Assembly (NCBI RefSeq): GCF_021347895.1
Contig: NC_067132.1
Coordinates: forward strand, 11,214,995 to 11,278,994
Length of the DNA: 64,000 nucleotides
Source: Acanthochromis polyacanthus
Lineage: Eukaryota; Chordata; Actinopteri; Pomacentridae
Reading direction: 5' to 3'
Below are positions 1 through 14,079 of the stretch, piece by piece. Numbering within the stretch: the stretch's first letter is position 1; the number at the start of each line of letters is the position of its first letter. Under the pieces are notes generated by a model. The model made no database searches, was not told the DNA's origin, and saw only the letters and a program-made list of their open reading frames with translations. The translations under genes were made by a program, and so were the position numbers.

Positions 1-1612
1 GTTGACGAATTGGCTGCAACAAACAATCTCGCTTTGACTACAGACAGCTGGAGTTTCTCGGCAACGGAGAGCTACCTTACGGTAACAGTGCATTATATTT
101 GGACTCTGACTGGCAGATTAAGACCGCTGTACTACAAAACTCGTCCCATGTATGAGAGTCATACAAGCGCAAATTTGTCAGAAGAACTGGAACATGCTGT
201 GACAGAGTGGAAATTAAACAGGGCTAATGCGACAATACCAGTCAGTACAGATAACGCAGCCAACATTGTGAATGCGATACGTGAGACGGAGGGACTCGGG
301 CCACAAATAGGCTGCTTTGCCATGTAGTAAACCTCGCAGCCAAGAAAGTTATTGCAATCAAGTATGCGGTCCCGCCTACTAGGAAGATCGGAAAAGTAGT
401 CGCTTTTTTTCACAGAGCACTATCAGCCAACAACACACTGAGAGCAAACAAGAGATGCTAAACTGCCCCGCCTTAAATTAATCCATGACGTCCAGACTCG
501 GTGGAACTCAACTCATGATATGCTAGAAAGATACAGTATGTTGAACAGCAGGCAGCAGTCTACTCAGCATTGCTTGACAAAAATCTCAGGACTGTTAACA
601 AAACTGTGGCTATGCTGTCTGATGATGAGCAAAAACTGGCAGAGGAGCTCATAAAACTACTGAAACCACTCAAAACGTCACCTCTCTGATGAGCAGTGAA
701 ATGACCCGCAACATCGACGATCCTTCCACTCAAAGAACACTCATTAAATCCATGGACACCTGGTTGGGGACAGTCCAACAGCTACAGAGCAAAAAAGGCT
801 ATTGCAAAAGTTGGAAATCGGTACACGGACTCAAAGCTCATAAGTTCCTTCAAAAACCTACCAGCCGGATCCCAGATTCAAATCCCTTCTTTCTCTTGAT
901 GAGGCAGCTAAGCTCCAAGTCTACAGGATCTCACCAGGGACATTCTAGAGAAGGTATAATTTTATTATTGTTATATTAAAATATGAACAAAGTTTACAGC
1001 ATGTTCCAACTATTAATGCTTGGCATTATTTGATGTATATTATTCTTATATGTACAATATTTTGTGTTTTTCAGTTCTAATGAGATATTGGAATTGTTTT
1101 TAATTTTTTCTTCACTTTATTTTTGTGATAGGATCATCCAGAGACAAGACCACCCACTGCGGAGGAGGCCTGCAGCCTCAGATTACAGTATGTCATGCTT
1201 GGCATTATCTTGTCTATATTGTTAACATTTACAATATTTTGTATTTTAGGTTTAATAGAGATATTGAGATTGTTGTTTTCATGTTTTTTCCTCTTTATTT
1301 TTGTGATAGGGTCATCCAGCATCAAAGACCATGCACTGAACAGGAACCTGCAGAGCTCCAGCCACCTCCACCAAAGAAAACAGCCATGGCAGAACTGTTA
1401 GGAGAGGTTTTTCAACACAATGAACAACAGAACAAGTCCTTTTCTGATACTGTGGAAGAAGAGGTCAACGCATACAGATTGGCACTAGCATTCATGTGGA
1501 TGCTGATCCTTTCAAACGGTGGAAGATGAATGAGTCCAGCTTTCCTCATCTCTCAAAACTTGCACGTCGTCAGCTCTGGTGGGGAACTTCTGTTGATAGT
1601 GGACAGAAATAA
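1..1612 (+). pseudogene. hAT/BED transposase, unit A (left-truncated by window, many frameshifts)
   Basis: Opens inside the catalytic region of a hAT-family transposase (the stretch reading VDELAATNNLALTTDSW in the better copies). It continues to the C-terminal exon with the AELLGEVFQHNEQQNKSF segment. Aligned by eye to units C and D it shows many one-base insertions and deletions, mostly in homopolymers, so no long frame survives. It has no Tc1 insertion but carries the 7-bp TACAGTA footprint at 532-538. Two intron-like stretches with GT...AG borders lie between about 955 and 1,310. The final hAT dimerisation residues are absent because the coding region runs straight into the minisatellite. 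Whether the breaks are biological or sequencing errors cannot be decided from this copy alone. Confidence 0.85.
532..538. other. Tc1 excision footprint, unit A
   Basis: TACAGTA replaces the single TA that the uninterrupted hAT frame requires. Units B and D have a Tc1 element flanked by TA at exactly this point. The extra five bases shift the hAT frame. Confidence 0.7.
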
Positions 1613-2340
1613 AGAGTCAGAAATGATAAAACATCAGTAAACAGAAATAAAGACTCAAAACGATTAAAAGTTAAAACAGAAATAAGATCAATAATGATTA
1701 AACATCAGTAAAACGGGAATAAGAGTCAAAATGATTTAAAACATTAGTAAAACAGAAATAAGAGTCAAAAATGATTAAAACATCAGTAAACAGAAATAAA
1801 GAAGTCAGAAATGATTAAACATCAATTAAAACAGAAATAAAGACTCAGCTGTTTAAAAAATCAATAAAAAAGAATAAAGAGTCAGAATAATCAAACATCA
1901 GTCAAACAGAAATAAAGAGTCAGAAATTATTACAACAATAGTTAAAACAGAAATAAAGAGTCAGAAATGATTAAAAACATCGTAAAACAGAATAAGAGTC
2001 AGAAATGATTAAACATCAGTTAAAACAGAATAAGAGTCAGAATGATTATAAACATCAGTAAAACCAGAAATAAGAGTCAGAAATGATTAAAAACATCAGT
2101 AAAACAGAAATAAAGACTCAAAATGATTTTAAAAATCAGCCAACAGAAATAAAGGGTCAAAAATGATTAAAATATCAGTAAAACAGAAATAAAGAGTCAG
2201 AATGATTAAAACAAGTAAGCCAGAAATAAAGAGTCAGAAATGATTAAAAGCATCAGTAAAACAGAAATACAGACTCAAAAATGATTAAAACATCAGTAAA
2301 ACAGAAATAAAGAGTCAGAATGATTAAAACATAGTAAAAC
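1613..2340. repeat. 42-bp A-rich minisatellite, unit A
   Basis: Degenerate tandem repeats containing ACAGAAATAAAGAGTCAG and ATGATTAAAAACATCAGT blocks, about 17 units. The same array follows the hAT fragment in units B and C and precedes the gene in unit E. Homopolymer lengths are eroded here compared with unit C. Confidence 0.9.
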
Positions 2341-2606
2341 AGGCCGGCTGTTTACTTTCAACTCGCCTGCTGTCACTATGGCACAGGGCAACTGTCAAAG
2401 ATCAAAGGCACTTCTGTTGATGAGGTCCATAGGTGTCATGATGATGTCACACCAGAGTTTACTAATGCAGGTGAAAATTCTGGTCTGGTATTCTTTGAAC
2501 TTGAAAGATCAAAGGCACATTCTGTTATAGAGGTGGAAGTCTAGTTTAGGTGAATTCTAGAGGTGAAATTCTGGTCCAGTACTGAGAGTCGGCGTACAGA
2601 ACCAAG
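2341..2606 (+). promoter_or_regulatory. upstream region of coiled-coil gene, unit A
   Basis: About 265 bp starting GGCCGGCTGTTTACTTTC and shared with units B and C. It holds two copies of an AGATCAAAGGCAC motif and CRE-like TGATGTCA, and ends with a good Kozak context (ACCAAGATGG). No TATA box is apparent. Promoter function is inferred from position and conservation only. Confidence 0.4.
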
Positions 2607-3851
2607 ATGGGAGCCAACGCAGGCAAACAGAGAAGACGTGAACGTGACGTGGGAGTGAGGCAGCAGATCCAAGAAATGGAGGGAGGCGGCTACTCGGAAC
2701 CTCCGACGGACCAAGTGGAACTGATTCGGCTCAGAGCTCATCAAGAAAAGCTGAGCTCAAGCAACAAGCTGAGACCCAGAACGCATCATTGATTTCCTCA
2801 GAGGAGGGCAACAAACGAGGAGGACGGCTCAGGATCAGAGAGACGAGGAGATCTCTCTGAGAATGGAGCTCGCAGAGTGCTGGGACAAACTGTGCGAGGC
2901 CAACGGCCGTCTCAGAGCACAGGAGAAATACGGAGAGACCTGAAACTCCAACTGAGTCAGTACCGGACCAAGCAGCAGTCCATGACCTGGGAGATGAACA
3001 CCTGGATGTCTGAGGTGGACCACCTGAAGACCAGAACAGGAGTTGACGGCCAAATGCAGGAGGAACAAAGCAAGTTACCTGGAGTTGATGGCCAATCTGC
3101 AGGAGGAACAAAACAAGAACCAGGAGTTGACGGCAATCTGCAGGAAGAAAAAAACAAGAACCAGGAGTTGACGGCCAATCTGCAGGAAGACAAAACAAGA
3201 ACCTGGAGTTGACGGCCCAAACTGCAGGAAGAACAAAACGAGAACCTGGAGTGACGGCCAAACTGCAGGAGGCAGAAACAGCTGCAGCAACTTCCATGGG
3301 AGGCCCCAACCCAAAGCTCGGAATCCTGCAGATGGAACCCTTCAGAGGTCAGGACACAACAGCAGGACACAGACCTGCTGGCGCAACAGGAACTTCTGCA
3401 GCAGAATTCAGACCTGCAGAAGTTAGTCGACACGGTCTTCAGTCTGAGGTTGAGGCTGAAACGTCAAATCTTTGTCCTGTCATCGGCGCGCTCCTCTTTA
3501 AGGTGGTCATTTATCCCTGAACAAATGCAAAAAGGCGCTTCTCCTACTGGACCTCCAGGCGTCGGGAAGCGCTGTCGGAGCTGCCGCTGGATGAATTAAC
3601 ATCCCTGACGACAGAAGAATCTTGAAGATAGACCGAATACCAACACCCATGGCGAAAGATCTTGAAACTGCGTTTGGCTCAGCAGACGAGCTGATTAGAG
3701 CAGCGAGTACACAGATTTTCATCCGTATTTTGATGACATTGTTGTGGATATTTTAAGAATGCTGTGGATGCGATCACTCATCCAAAGAGATCTGCAGTCG
3801 CCCCAGGTCCTTTCATCAGTGGAGAGCCTTCAGAGACCCTTCAAACGTTGA
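2607..3851 (+). pseudogene. coiled-coil gene, unit A copy (frameshifted)
   Basis: Same gene as the intact unit C copy: it starts MGANAGKQRRRERDVGVRQ and ends at the same TGA after the FKR codons. Many one-base indels break the frame, first at codons 31-33 where unit C reads EWEE. Fragments of the 14-residue repeats (NLQEEKNKNQELTANLQE) can be read in changing frames. Either a decayed duplicate or a poorly polished sequence of an intact gene. Confidence 0.8.
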
Positions 3852-4077
3852 ATGAATGACATCACCAGTTGAAGGAAAAAAGACAAGCGCGAAAACATGT
3901 TTTCCTTAACCCAATAAGTCGTCAATAATTATTTAAAAGGCTTCACATCAAGAGCAAAAGGTAAACCCCAAAGCAGGCAAATTCAAAAATCATTTAGGCC
4001 ACTTTTCTGACAGATTGCCAACATGAGCTCTGAGAGAAACAAGTCCTGTTTAAAAGTTAGAAAAGGAAGGTCAACAC
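3852..4077. other. 3' flank of coiled-coil gene, unit A
   Basis: About 225 bp shared with units B and C. No gene, polyadenylation signal or structure that I can support. Confidence 0.4.
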
Positions 4078-4355
4078 TCTTTTACTTTCTTTTTCTTTCT
4101 TTTACTTTCTTTTTCTTTTCTTTTACTTTCCTTTTCCATACTTTTATTGCCCACTTGTGATATTTTCTCACTCTTTTATTTCATAAAAATAACAGCCTCT
4201 TTTGCCTCCTTTCTCCTCACCTCTTCAACCTCTGCACCCGCATCCTCTCTATTTCTTCCCTTTCCTTCCATCTTTTCTTTTCTTTTCTTTTCTTTTCTTT
4301 TTTTTACTTTCCTGTCGTGTGTGTGTGTGTGTGTGTGGTGTGTGTGTGTGTGTGT
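4078..4355. repeat. pyrimidine tract and (GT)n microsatellite, unit A
   Basis: CTTTT-rich polypyrimidine blocks followed by a short interrupted (GT)n run. The GT length differs between units: shortest here, longest in B. Open frames across it are artefacts of low complexity. Confidence 0.9.
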
Positions 4356-4365
4356 CCTCTCTAAA

Positions 4366-4680
4366 GACGCCACCTTATCGCGGTGGAGGGGTTTGAGTGT
4401 CCCTGTGATCCTGGGAGCTATGTTTGTCCGGGGCAATAGCCCCTGGTAGGGTCTCCCAAGGCAAATTGGTTCTAGGTGAGGGACCAGACAAAGAGCGATG
4501 TGAAACCCTGATGACAAAGACGAAAGCCGCTACCTCGTCCAGACTAGGGGAAACCGGGGCCTCTCCCTGGAGCCTGGTCTGGAGGGGAGCTCGTCACAGA
4601 GCACCTGGTGGCCGAGTCTTTGGGCCCCGTGGGGCTTGGTCGGGCACAGCCCCAAAAAGTAACACGGGGTCGCCGCCTGT
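4366..4680 (+). mobile_element. Rex3 (RTE LINE) 5' fragment, unit A
   Basis: Matches the first about 320 bp of the longer Rex3 copy at 54,413 (shared blocks GTGGAGGGGTTTGAGTGTC and CCCCTGGTAGGGTCTCCCAA). It stops before the endonuclease domain. The same fragment with the same breakpoint recurs in all five units, so it was part of the ancestral unit. A 5' piece without a 3' end is unusual for a LINE, which is normally 5' truncated. Confidence 0.8.
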
Positions 4681-5596
4681 ATATTGCCAAAGATTTTATT
4701 TCAATAAATGGGTCTCCCAAGGAAACAGATTTTATTTCAACAAAATCTGTGAATACAGATAATAATTTGTGTAATCTTAATACTTAGTCAACATTTCCAT
4801 TTGTGAAAGAATCTACGCATTACCATTTGGTTGTGTGCAATAATTTACTTCTTAGAAGCAGTACTTCTGTATATCTTGTATTATTTTGATCATTTTTTAA
4901 TTTTTGAACTACTTTTTCAAAACCGTTGCCACTATCTTTGCTGCTGGAACAATTCAAATGTCCCCCCTGCTGGATTAACAAAAAATAATGTCTCATTTTG
5001 TCTTCTGAGACATTTATTCCAAATATTTCCACTGAGTCTTGAGAGTCTAAGTGAGTCAGCAAGCATTTACAAAACTATGAGCCTTCCGTGTCAAAGTGAA
5101 GAAAGATTTTAACAAAATAATGTCAACAGATATACAATCTAAAAAGGTCAGATTACTGATTGCATCAGTATTTACCTCATTGAAACCAGGGTTCCTAGAT
5201 ACTCTTGGCTGAATGGAAAGTTCTTTTCTTATATTCTCCTCAAAAAAGCAAAATCAAGTTGTTCCACATTAAAATAAGAGAAATAAAATCAACACCGTAC
5301 TTCCTCAAAGCCCCAGAGACTTTGAAACCGATTGTTTCAAACATCCAGTTTGAAAAAAAAACAAACAGAATCAACCAGACAATTGAAAAACACAAGAAGA
5401 TCTAGAACTCTGCTGTAGAATACAAAATAATTAACATGTAAAATATGCTTAAATTTGGTTTTCCTTTCCTCTGCTATCAGATAAACTCAGGGTTAATTGT
5501 GTTTTTAGCTCAAAAGAAAAGTCAACTAAAATTGTTTTAAAATATTATAAAATGTTAAAACACTAAAAAAACACATTAACACACACAATAAAACAC
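4681..5596. other. AT-rich spacer, unit A/B
   Basis: About 900 bp of AT-rich DNA repeated between units (also 12,890-13,792, 19,411-20,328 and 29,481-30,216). Short frames in it are not conserved between copies. I see no gene. Confidence 0.6.
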
Positions 5597-6952
5597 TAGG
5601 GATGCAACGATTCTCGATATTTTTATCGAACCGTTCGATACGCCCTCTTCGATTGGACACGCAAAAAAAATTCGATATGAATCGAAGAAAGAAAGCCGCT
5701 AACATATTTTCAGACACTTCCCTTGCACGGCGCAACAGGACACGGCCTCCTCTCAGCTCCCTGCCTGTGAGAAACTCTGCCTTGCTCGCGCCTCCGCTCC
5801 CGCTCCCCCTGCTTGTTCTGGGGGAAGGCGGGTGCAGCTAGCAACACCGTGTGTTGTTAGGCTGCTGTTGTTTTGAAAGTGGAGGAGAGAAGGAATCATG
5901 GCGAGCGGCAACGAGACGGAGAACCAAAGTTTGGAAAACGCACCACCTTCGTACAGATCAACTGTGTGGCAGCACTTTGGGTTTGCTATCGATTACAATG
6001 ACCAGGGGAAGAAAATGGTGGATAAAGTTAAAACTGTGTGCAAGCATTGCCTTCGCAAGTGCGCCGTACATAACCGGCAACACCTCCAACATGAGCAGCC
6101 ATCTCCGGTGTCATCACCCGGATAAGTTGTCTGCGAGCGGGACAGACATGGAGACAGACAAGGTAACGCGGCCAAAATCTCAGAGTGTTGTCGACGCCTT
6201 TCAGAAGAACTATAGCTTCGCCTCTGATAAACACAAGAAATCACGCATGCTGTTGGGACATTCATTGCTAAAGCGTTGCAGCCTTACTCTGTGGTTGAGA
6301 ATGCGGGCTTTCATTACCTAATGAAAACAATAGATCCCCGTTATGAAATCCCCTCTCGTACATACTTTACGCAGACTGTCATCCCTGCTATTTACGACCA
6401 AGTCCGGCAAAACATTGTTGACGAATTGGCTGCAACAAACAATCTCGCTTTGACTACAGACAGCTGGAGTTCTCGGGCAACGGAGAGCTACCTTACGGTA
6501 ACAGTGCATTATATTTTGGACTCTGACTGGCAGATTAAGACCGCTGTACTACAAACTCGTCCCATGTATGAGAGTCATACAAGCGCAAATTTGTCAGAAG
6601 AACTGGAACATGCTGTGACAGAGTGGAAATTAAACAGGGCTAATGCGACAATACCAGTCACTACAGATAACGCAGCCAACATTGTGAATGCGATACGTGA
6701 GACGGAGGGACTCGGGCCACAAATAGGCTGCTTTGCCCATGTAGTAAACCTCGCAGCCAAGAAAGTTATTGCAATCAGTAGTGCGTCCCGCCTACTAGGA
6801 AAGATCGGAAAAGTAGTCGCTTTTTTTCACAAGAGCACTACAGCCAACAACACACTGAGAGCAAAACAAGAGATGCTAAACTTGCCCCGCCTTAAATTAA
6901 TCCATGACGTCCAGACTCGGTGGAACTCAACTCATGATATGCTAGAAAGATA

Positions 6953-8584
<1,632 letters not shown>

Positions 8585-9668
8585 TATGTTGAACAGCAGG
8601 CAGCAGTCTACTCAGCATTGCTTGACAAAAATCTCAGGACTGTTAACAAAACTGTGGCTATGCTGTCTGATGATGAGCAAAAACTGGCAGAGGAGCTCAT
8701 AAAACTACTGAAACCACTCAAAACAGTCACCTCTCTGATGAGCAGTGAAATGACCCCGACAACATCGACGATCCTTCCACTCAAAGAACAACTCATTAAA
8801 TCCATGGACCACCTGGTTGGGGACAGTCCAACAGCTACAGAGGCAAAAAAGGCTATTGCAAAAGATCTGGAAATTCGGTACACGGACTCAAAGCTCATAA
8901 GTTACCTTCAAAAACCTACAGCCCTGGATCCCAGATTCAAATCCCTTCTTTCTCTTGATGAGGCAGCTAAGCTCCAAGTCTACAGGGATCTCACCAGGGA
9001 CATTCTAGAGAAGGTATAATCTTTATTATTGTTATATTAAAATATGAAACAAAGTTTACAGCATGTTCCAACTATTAATGCTTGGCATTATTTGATGTAT
9101 ATTATTCTTAATATGTACAATATTTTGTGTTTTCAGTTCTAATGGAGATATTGGAATTGTTTTTAATTTTTCTTCACTTTATTTTTGTGATAGGATCATC
9201 CAGAGACAAGACCACCCACTGCGGAGGAGCCTGCAGCCTCAGATTTACAGTATGTCATGCTTGGCATTATCTTGTCTATATTGTTAACATTTACAATATT
9301 TTGTATTTTAGGTTCTAATAGAGATATTGAGATTGTTGTTTTTCATGTTTTTTCCTCTTTATTTTTGTGATAGGGTCATCCAGCATCAAGACCATGCACT
9401 GAACAGGAACCTGCAGAGCCTCCAGCCACCTCCACCAAAGAAAACAGCCATGGCAGAACTGTTAGGAGAGGTTTTTCAACACAATGAACAACAGAACAAG
9501 TCCTTTTCTGATACTGTGGAAGAAGAGGTCAACGCATACAGATTGGCACCTAGCATTCATGTGGATGCTGATCCTTTCAAACGGTGGAAGATGAATGAGT
9601 CCAGCTTTCCTCATCTCTCAAAACTTGCACGTCGTCACCTCTGTGTACCGGGAACTTCTGTTGATAGT

Positions 9669-10465
9669 GAGACAGAAATAAAGAGTCAGAAATGATAAAA
9701 AACATCAGTAAAAACAGAAATAAAGACTCAAAAACGATTAAAAACAGTTAAAAACAGAAATAAAGACTCAATAATGATTAAAAACATCAGTAAAAACGGG
9801 AATAAAGAGTCAAAAATGATTTAAAACATTAGTAAAAACAGAAATAAAGAGTCAAAAATGATTAAAAACATCAGTAAAAACAGAAATAAAGAGTCAGAAA
9901 TGATTAAAAACATCAATTAAAAACAGAAATAAAGACTCAGATGTTTAAAAACATCAATAAAAATAGAAATAAAGAGTCAGAAATAATCAAAAACATCAGT
10001 CAAAACAGAAATAAAGAGTCAGAAATTATTACAAACAATAGTTAAAACAAATAAAGAGTCAGAAATGATTAAAAACATCAGTAAAAACAGAAATAAAGAG
10101 TCAGAAATGATTAAAACATCAGTAAAAACAGAAATAAAGAGTCAGAAATGATTATAAACATCAGTAAAACCAGAAATAAAGAGTCAGAAATGATTAAAAA
10201 CATCAGTAAAAACAGAAATAAAGACTCAAAATGATTTTAAAAATCAGCCAAAAAAAAAAAGGGTAAAAACAAAAGATAAAAACAGAAACAGAAATAAAGA
10301 GTCAGAAATGATTAAAAACAAGTAAAGCCAGAAATAAAGAGTCAGAAATGATTAAAAGCATCAGAAAAAAGACAGAAACTCAAAACAGATAAGAAATGAT
10401 TAAAAACATCAGTAAAAACAGAAATAAAGAGTCAGAAATGATTTAAAACATCAGTAAAAACAGGC
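9669..10465. repeat. 42-bp minisatellite, unit B
   Basis: About 19 tandem copies of the unit described for unit A, with a locally scrambled stretch near 10,245-10,400 that differs from unit C. Confidence 0.92.
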
Positions 10466-10732
10466 CGGCTGTTTACTTTCAAACTCGCCTGCTGTCACTA
10501 TGGCAACAGGGCAACTGTCAAAAGATCAAAGGCACATTCTGTTGATGAGGTCACATAGGTGTCATGATGATGTCACACCAGAGTTTACTAATGCAGGTGA
10601 AAAATTCTGGTCTGGTATTCTTTGAACTTGAAAGATCAAAGGCACATTCTGTTATAGAGGTGAAGTCTAGTTTAGGTGAATTCTAGAGGTGAAATTCTGG
10701 TCCAGTACTGAGAGTCGGCGTACAGAACCAAG
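10466..10732 (+). promoter_or_regulatory. upstream region of coiled-coil gene, unit B
   Basis: Copy of the roughly 265-bp conserved upstream block, with the repeated AGATCAAAGGCACATTCTGT and CRE-like TGATGTCA. Function inferred. Confidence 0.4.
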
Positions 10733-12019
10733 ATGGGAGCCAACGCAGGCAAACAGAGAAGACGTGAACGTGACGTGGGAGTGAGGCAGCAGATCCAAGA
10801 ATGGGAGGAGGCGGCTACTCGGAACCTCCGACGGACCAAGGTGGAACTGATTCGGGCTCAGAGCTCATCAAGAAAAGCTGAGCTCAAGCAACAAGCTGAG
10901 ACCCAGAACGGCATCATTGATTTCCTCAGAGGAAGGGCAACAAACGAGGAGGACGGCTCCAGGGATCAGAGAGACGAGGAGATCTCTCTGAGAATGGAGC
11001 TCGCAGAGTGCTGGGACAAACTGTGCGAGGCCAACGGCCGTCTCAGAGCACAGGAGAAAATACGGAGAGACCTGAAACTCCAACTGAGTCAGTACCGGAC
11101 CAAGCAGCAGTCCATGACCTGGGAGATGAACACCTGGATGTCTGAGGTGGACCACCTGAAAGACCAGAACCAGGAGTTGACGGCCAAACTGCAGGAGGAA
11201 CAAAGCAAGTACCTGGAGTTGATGGCCAATCTGCAGGAGGAACAAAACAAGAACCAGGAGTTGACGGCCAATCTGCAGGAAGAAAAAAACAAGAACCAGG
11301 AGTTGACGGCCAATCTGCAGGAAGAACAAAACAAGAACCTGGAGTTGACGGCCAAACTGCAGGAAGAACAAAACCGAGAACCTGGAGTTGACGGCCAAAC
11401 TGCAGGAGGCCCAGAAACAGCTGCAGCAACCTTCCTGGGAGGCCCCAACCCAAAGCTCGGAAATCCTGCAGATGGAAAACCCTTCAGAGGTCAGGGACAC
11501 AACAGCAGGGACAACAGACCCTGCTGGCGCAACAGGAAACTTCCTGCAAGCCAGAAACTTCAGAACCTGCAGAAGTTAGTCGACACGGGTCTTCAGTCTG
11601 AGGTTGAGGCTGAAACGTCAAATCTTTGTCCTGTCATCGGCGCGCTCCTCTTTAAGGTGGTCATTTTATCCCCTGAACAAATGGCAAAAAGGCGCTCTCC
11701 ATACTGGACCTCCAGGCCGTCGGGAAGCGCCTGTCGAGCTGCCGCTGGATGACATTAACATCCCTGACGACAGAAGAATCTTGAAGATAGACCGAATACC
11801 CACACCCATGGCGAAAGATCTTGAAACTGCGTTTGGCTCAGCAGACGAGCTGATAGAAGCAGCAGTAACAACCAGATTTTCATCCGTATTTTGATGACAT
11901 TGTTGTGGATATTTAAGAATGCATGTGGGATGCGATCACTCATCCAAAAGAGAAATCTGCAGTCGCCAGGTCCTTCTCATCAGTGGGAAGAGGCCTTCAG
12001 AAGACCCTTCAAACGTTGA
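10733..12019 (+). pseudogene. coiled-coil gene, unit B copy (frameshifted near repeats)
   Basis: Identical in plan to unit C for the first about 215 codons, including the six 14-residue coiled-coil repeats. An extra C near 11,374 (AAACCGAGAACC against AAACGAGAACC in unit C) then shifts the frame, and further indels follow near 11,500-11,550, 11,680-11,740 and 11,870-11,990. The tail encoding the conserved FGSADELIEAA block is still visible in another frame. Could be an intact gene with sequencing errors. Confidence 0.85.
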
Positions 12020-12254
12020 ATGAAATGACCATCACCAAGTTTGAAGGAAAAAAAAAGACAAGCGTCGAAAAACATGTTTCCTTAAACCAATAGTCATCAA
12101 TAATTAATTTAAAAAAGGCTTCACATCAAGAGCAAAAAGGTAAAACCAAAGCAGGCAAATTCAAAAATCATTTAGGCACTTTTCTGACCAGATTGCCCAA
12201 ACATGAGCTCTGAGAGAAAACAAGTCCTGTTTAAAAGTTAGAAAGGAAGGTCAA
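12020..12254. other. 3' flank of coiled-coil gene, unit B
   Basis: Shared unit sequence; nothing recognisable. Confidence 0.4.
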
Positions 12255-12493
12255 CACTCTTTTACTTTCTTTTTCTTTCTTTACTTTCTTTTTCTTTTCT
12301 TTACTTCCTTTTCCATACTTTTATTGCCCACTTGTGATATTTTCTCACTCTTTTATTTTCATAAAAATAACAGCCTCTTTTGCCTCCTTTCTCCTCACCT
12401 CTTCAAACCTCTGTCACCCGGCATCCTCTCTATTTCTTCCCTTTCCTTCCATCTTTTCTTTTCTTTTCTTTCTTTTCTTTTTTTACTTTCCTG

Positions 12494-12560
<67 letters not shown>
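12255..12560. repeat. pyrimidine tract and (GT)n, unit B
   Basis: CTTTT-rich stretch ending in an uninterrupted (GT)n run of about 32 dinucleotides, the longest of the array units. Confidence 0.92.
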
Positions 12561-12563
<3 letters not shown>

Positions 12564-12572
12564 TCTCTAAAG

Positions 12573-12889
12573 AATCGCCACCTTATCGCGGTGGAGGGGT
12601 TTGAGTGTCCCTGTGATCCTGGGAGCTATGTTGTCCGGGGCAATAGCCCCTGGTAGGGTCTCCAAGGCAAATTGGTTCTAGGTGAGGGACCAGACAAAGA
12701 GCGATTGTGAAAACCCTGATGACAAAGACGAAAGCCGCTACCTCGTCCAGACTAGGGAAACCGGGGCCTCTCCCTGGAGCCTGGTCTGGAGGGGAGCTCG
12801 TCACAGAGCACCTGGTGGCCGAGTCTTTGGGCCCCGTGGGGCTTGGTCGGGCACAGCCCCAAAAGTAACACGGGTCGCCGCCTGTATAT
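12573..12889 (+). mobile_element. Rex3 5' fragment, unit B
   Basis: Same fragment and breakpoint as in unit A, aligned to the start of the Rex3 copy at 54,413. Followed by the common AT-rich spacer, 12,890-13,792, in which I see no gene. Confidence 0.8.
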
Positions 12890-14079
12890 TGCAAAGATTT
12901 TATTCAATAAAATGGGTCTCCCAAGGAACAGATTTATTTCAACAAAATCTGTGAATACAGATAATAATTTGTGTAATCTTAATACTTATGTCAACATTTC
13001 CATTTGTGAAAGAATCTACGCATTACCATTGGTGTGTGCAATAATGTTACTTCTAGAAGCAGTACTTCTGTATATCTTGTATTATTTTGATCATTTTTTA
13101 ATTTTTGAACTACTTTTTCAAACGTTGCCACTATCTTTGCTGCTTGGAACAATTCAAATGTCCCCCCTGCTGGATAACAAAAATAATGTCTCATTTTGTC
13201 TTCTGAGACATTTATTCCCAATATTTCACTGAGTCTTGAGAGTCTAAGTGAGTCAGCAAGCATTTACAAAAATATGGCCTTCCGTGTCAAAGTGAGAAAG
13301 ATTTTAACAAAATAATGTTCAACAGATATACAATCTAAAAAGGTCAGATTACTGATTGCATCAGTATTTACCTCATTGAAACCAGGGTTTCCTAGATACA
13401 TCTTTGGCTGAATGGAAAGTTCTTTTCTTTATATTCTCCTCAAAAAGCAAAATCAAGTTGTTCCACATTAAAATAGAGAAATAAAATAACACCCGTACTT
13501 CCTCAAAAGCCCCAGAGACTTTGAAACCGATTTGTTTCAAACATCCAGTTTGAAAAAACAAAAACAGATCAACAGACAATTGAAAAACACAAGAAAGATT
13601 CTAGAACTCTGCTGTAGAATACAAATAATTAACATGTAAATATGCTTAAATTTGGTTTCTTCCTCTGCTATCAGATAAACTCAGGTTAATTGTGTTTAGC
13701 TCAAAAGAAAAGTCAACTAATTGTTTTAAAATATTATAAAATGTTAAAACACTAAAAACACATTAACACACACAATAAACACTAGGGATGCAACGATTCT
13801 CGATATTTTATCGAACCGTTCGATACGCCCTCTTCGATTGGACACGCAAAAAAAATTCGATATGAATCGAAGAAAGAAAGCCGCTAACATATTTTCAGAC
13901 ACTTCCCTTGCACGGCGCAACAGGACACGGCCTCCTCTCAGCTCCCTGCCTGTGAGAAACTCTGCCTTGCTCCGCCTCCGCTCCCGCTCCCCCTGCTTGT
14001 TCTGGGGGAAGGCGGGTGCAGCTAGCAACACGTGTGTTGTTAGCTGCTGTTGTTTTGAAAGTGGAGGAGAGAAGGAATC

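Noticed and set aside
4176..4517. Frames across CTTTT/(GT)n tracts in units A, B, C and E
   Set aside because: Low-complexity translations (poly Phe/Ser, Val-Cys) with no conservation.
10868..11500. Long minus-strand frames over the coiled-coil repeats (also 17,420-18,126 and 2,731-3,433)
   Set aside because: They arise because the 42-bp repeats stay open on the opposite strand; no domain and not conserved in the diverged unit E gene.
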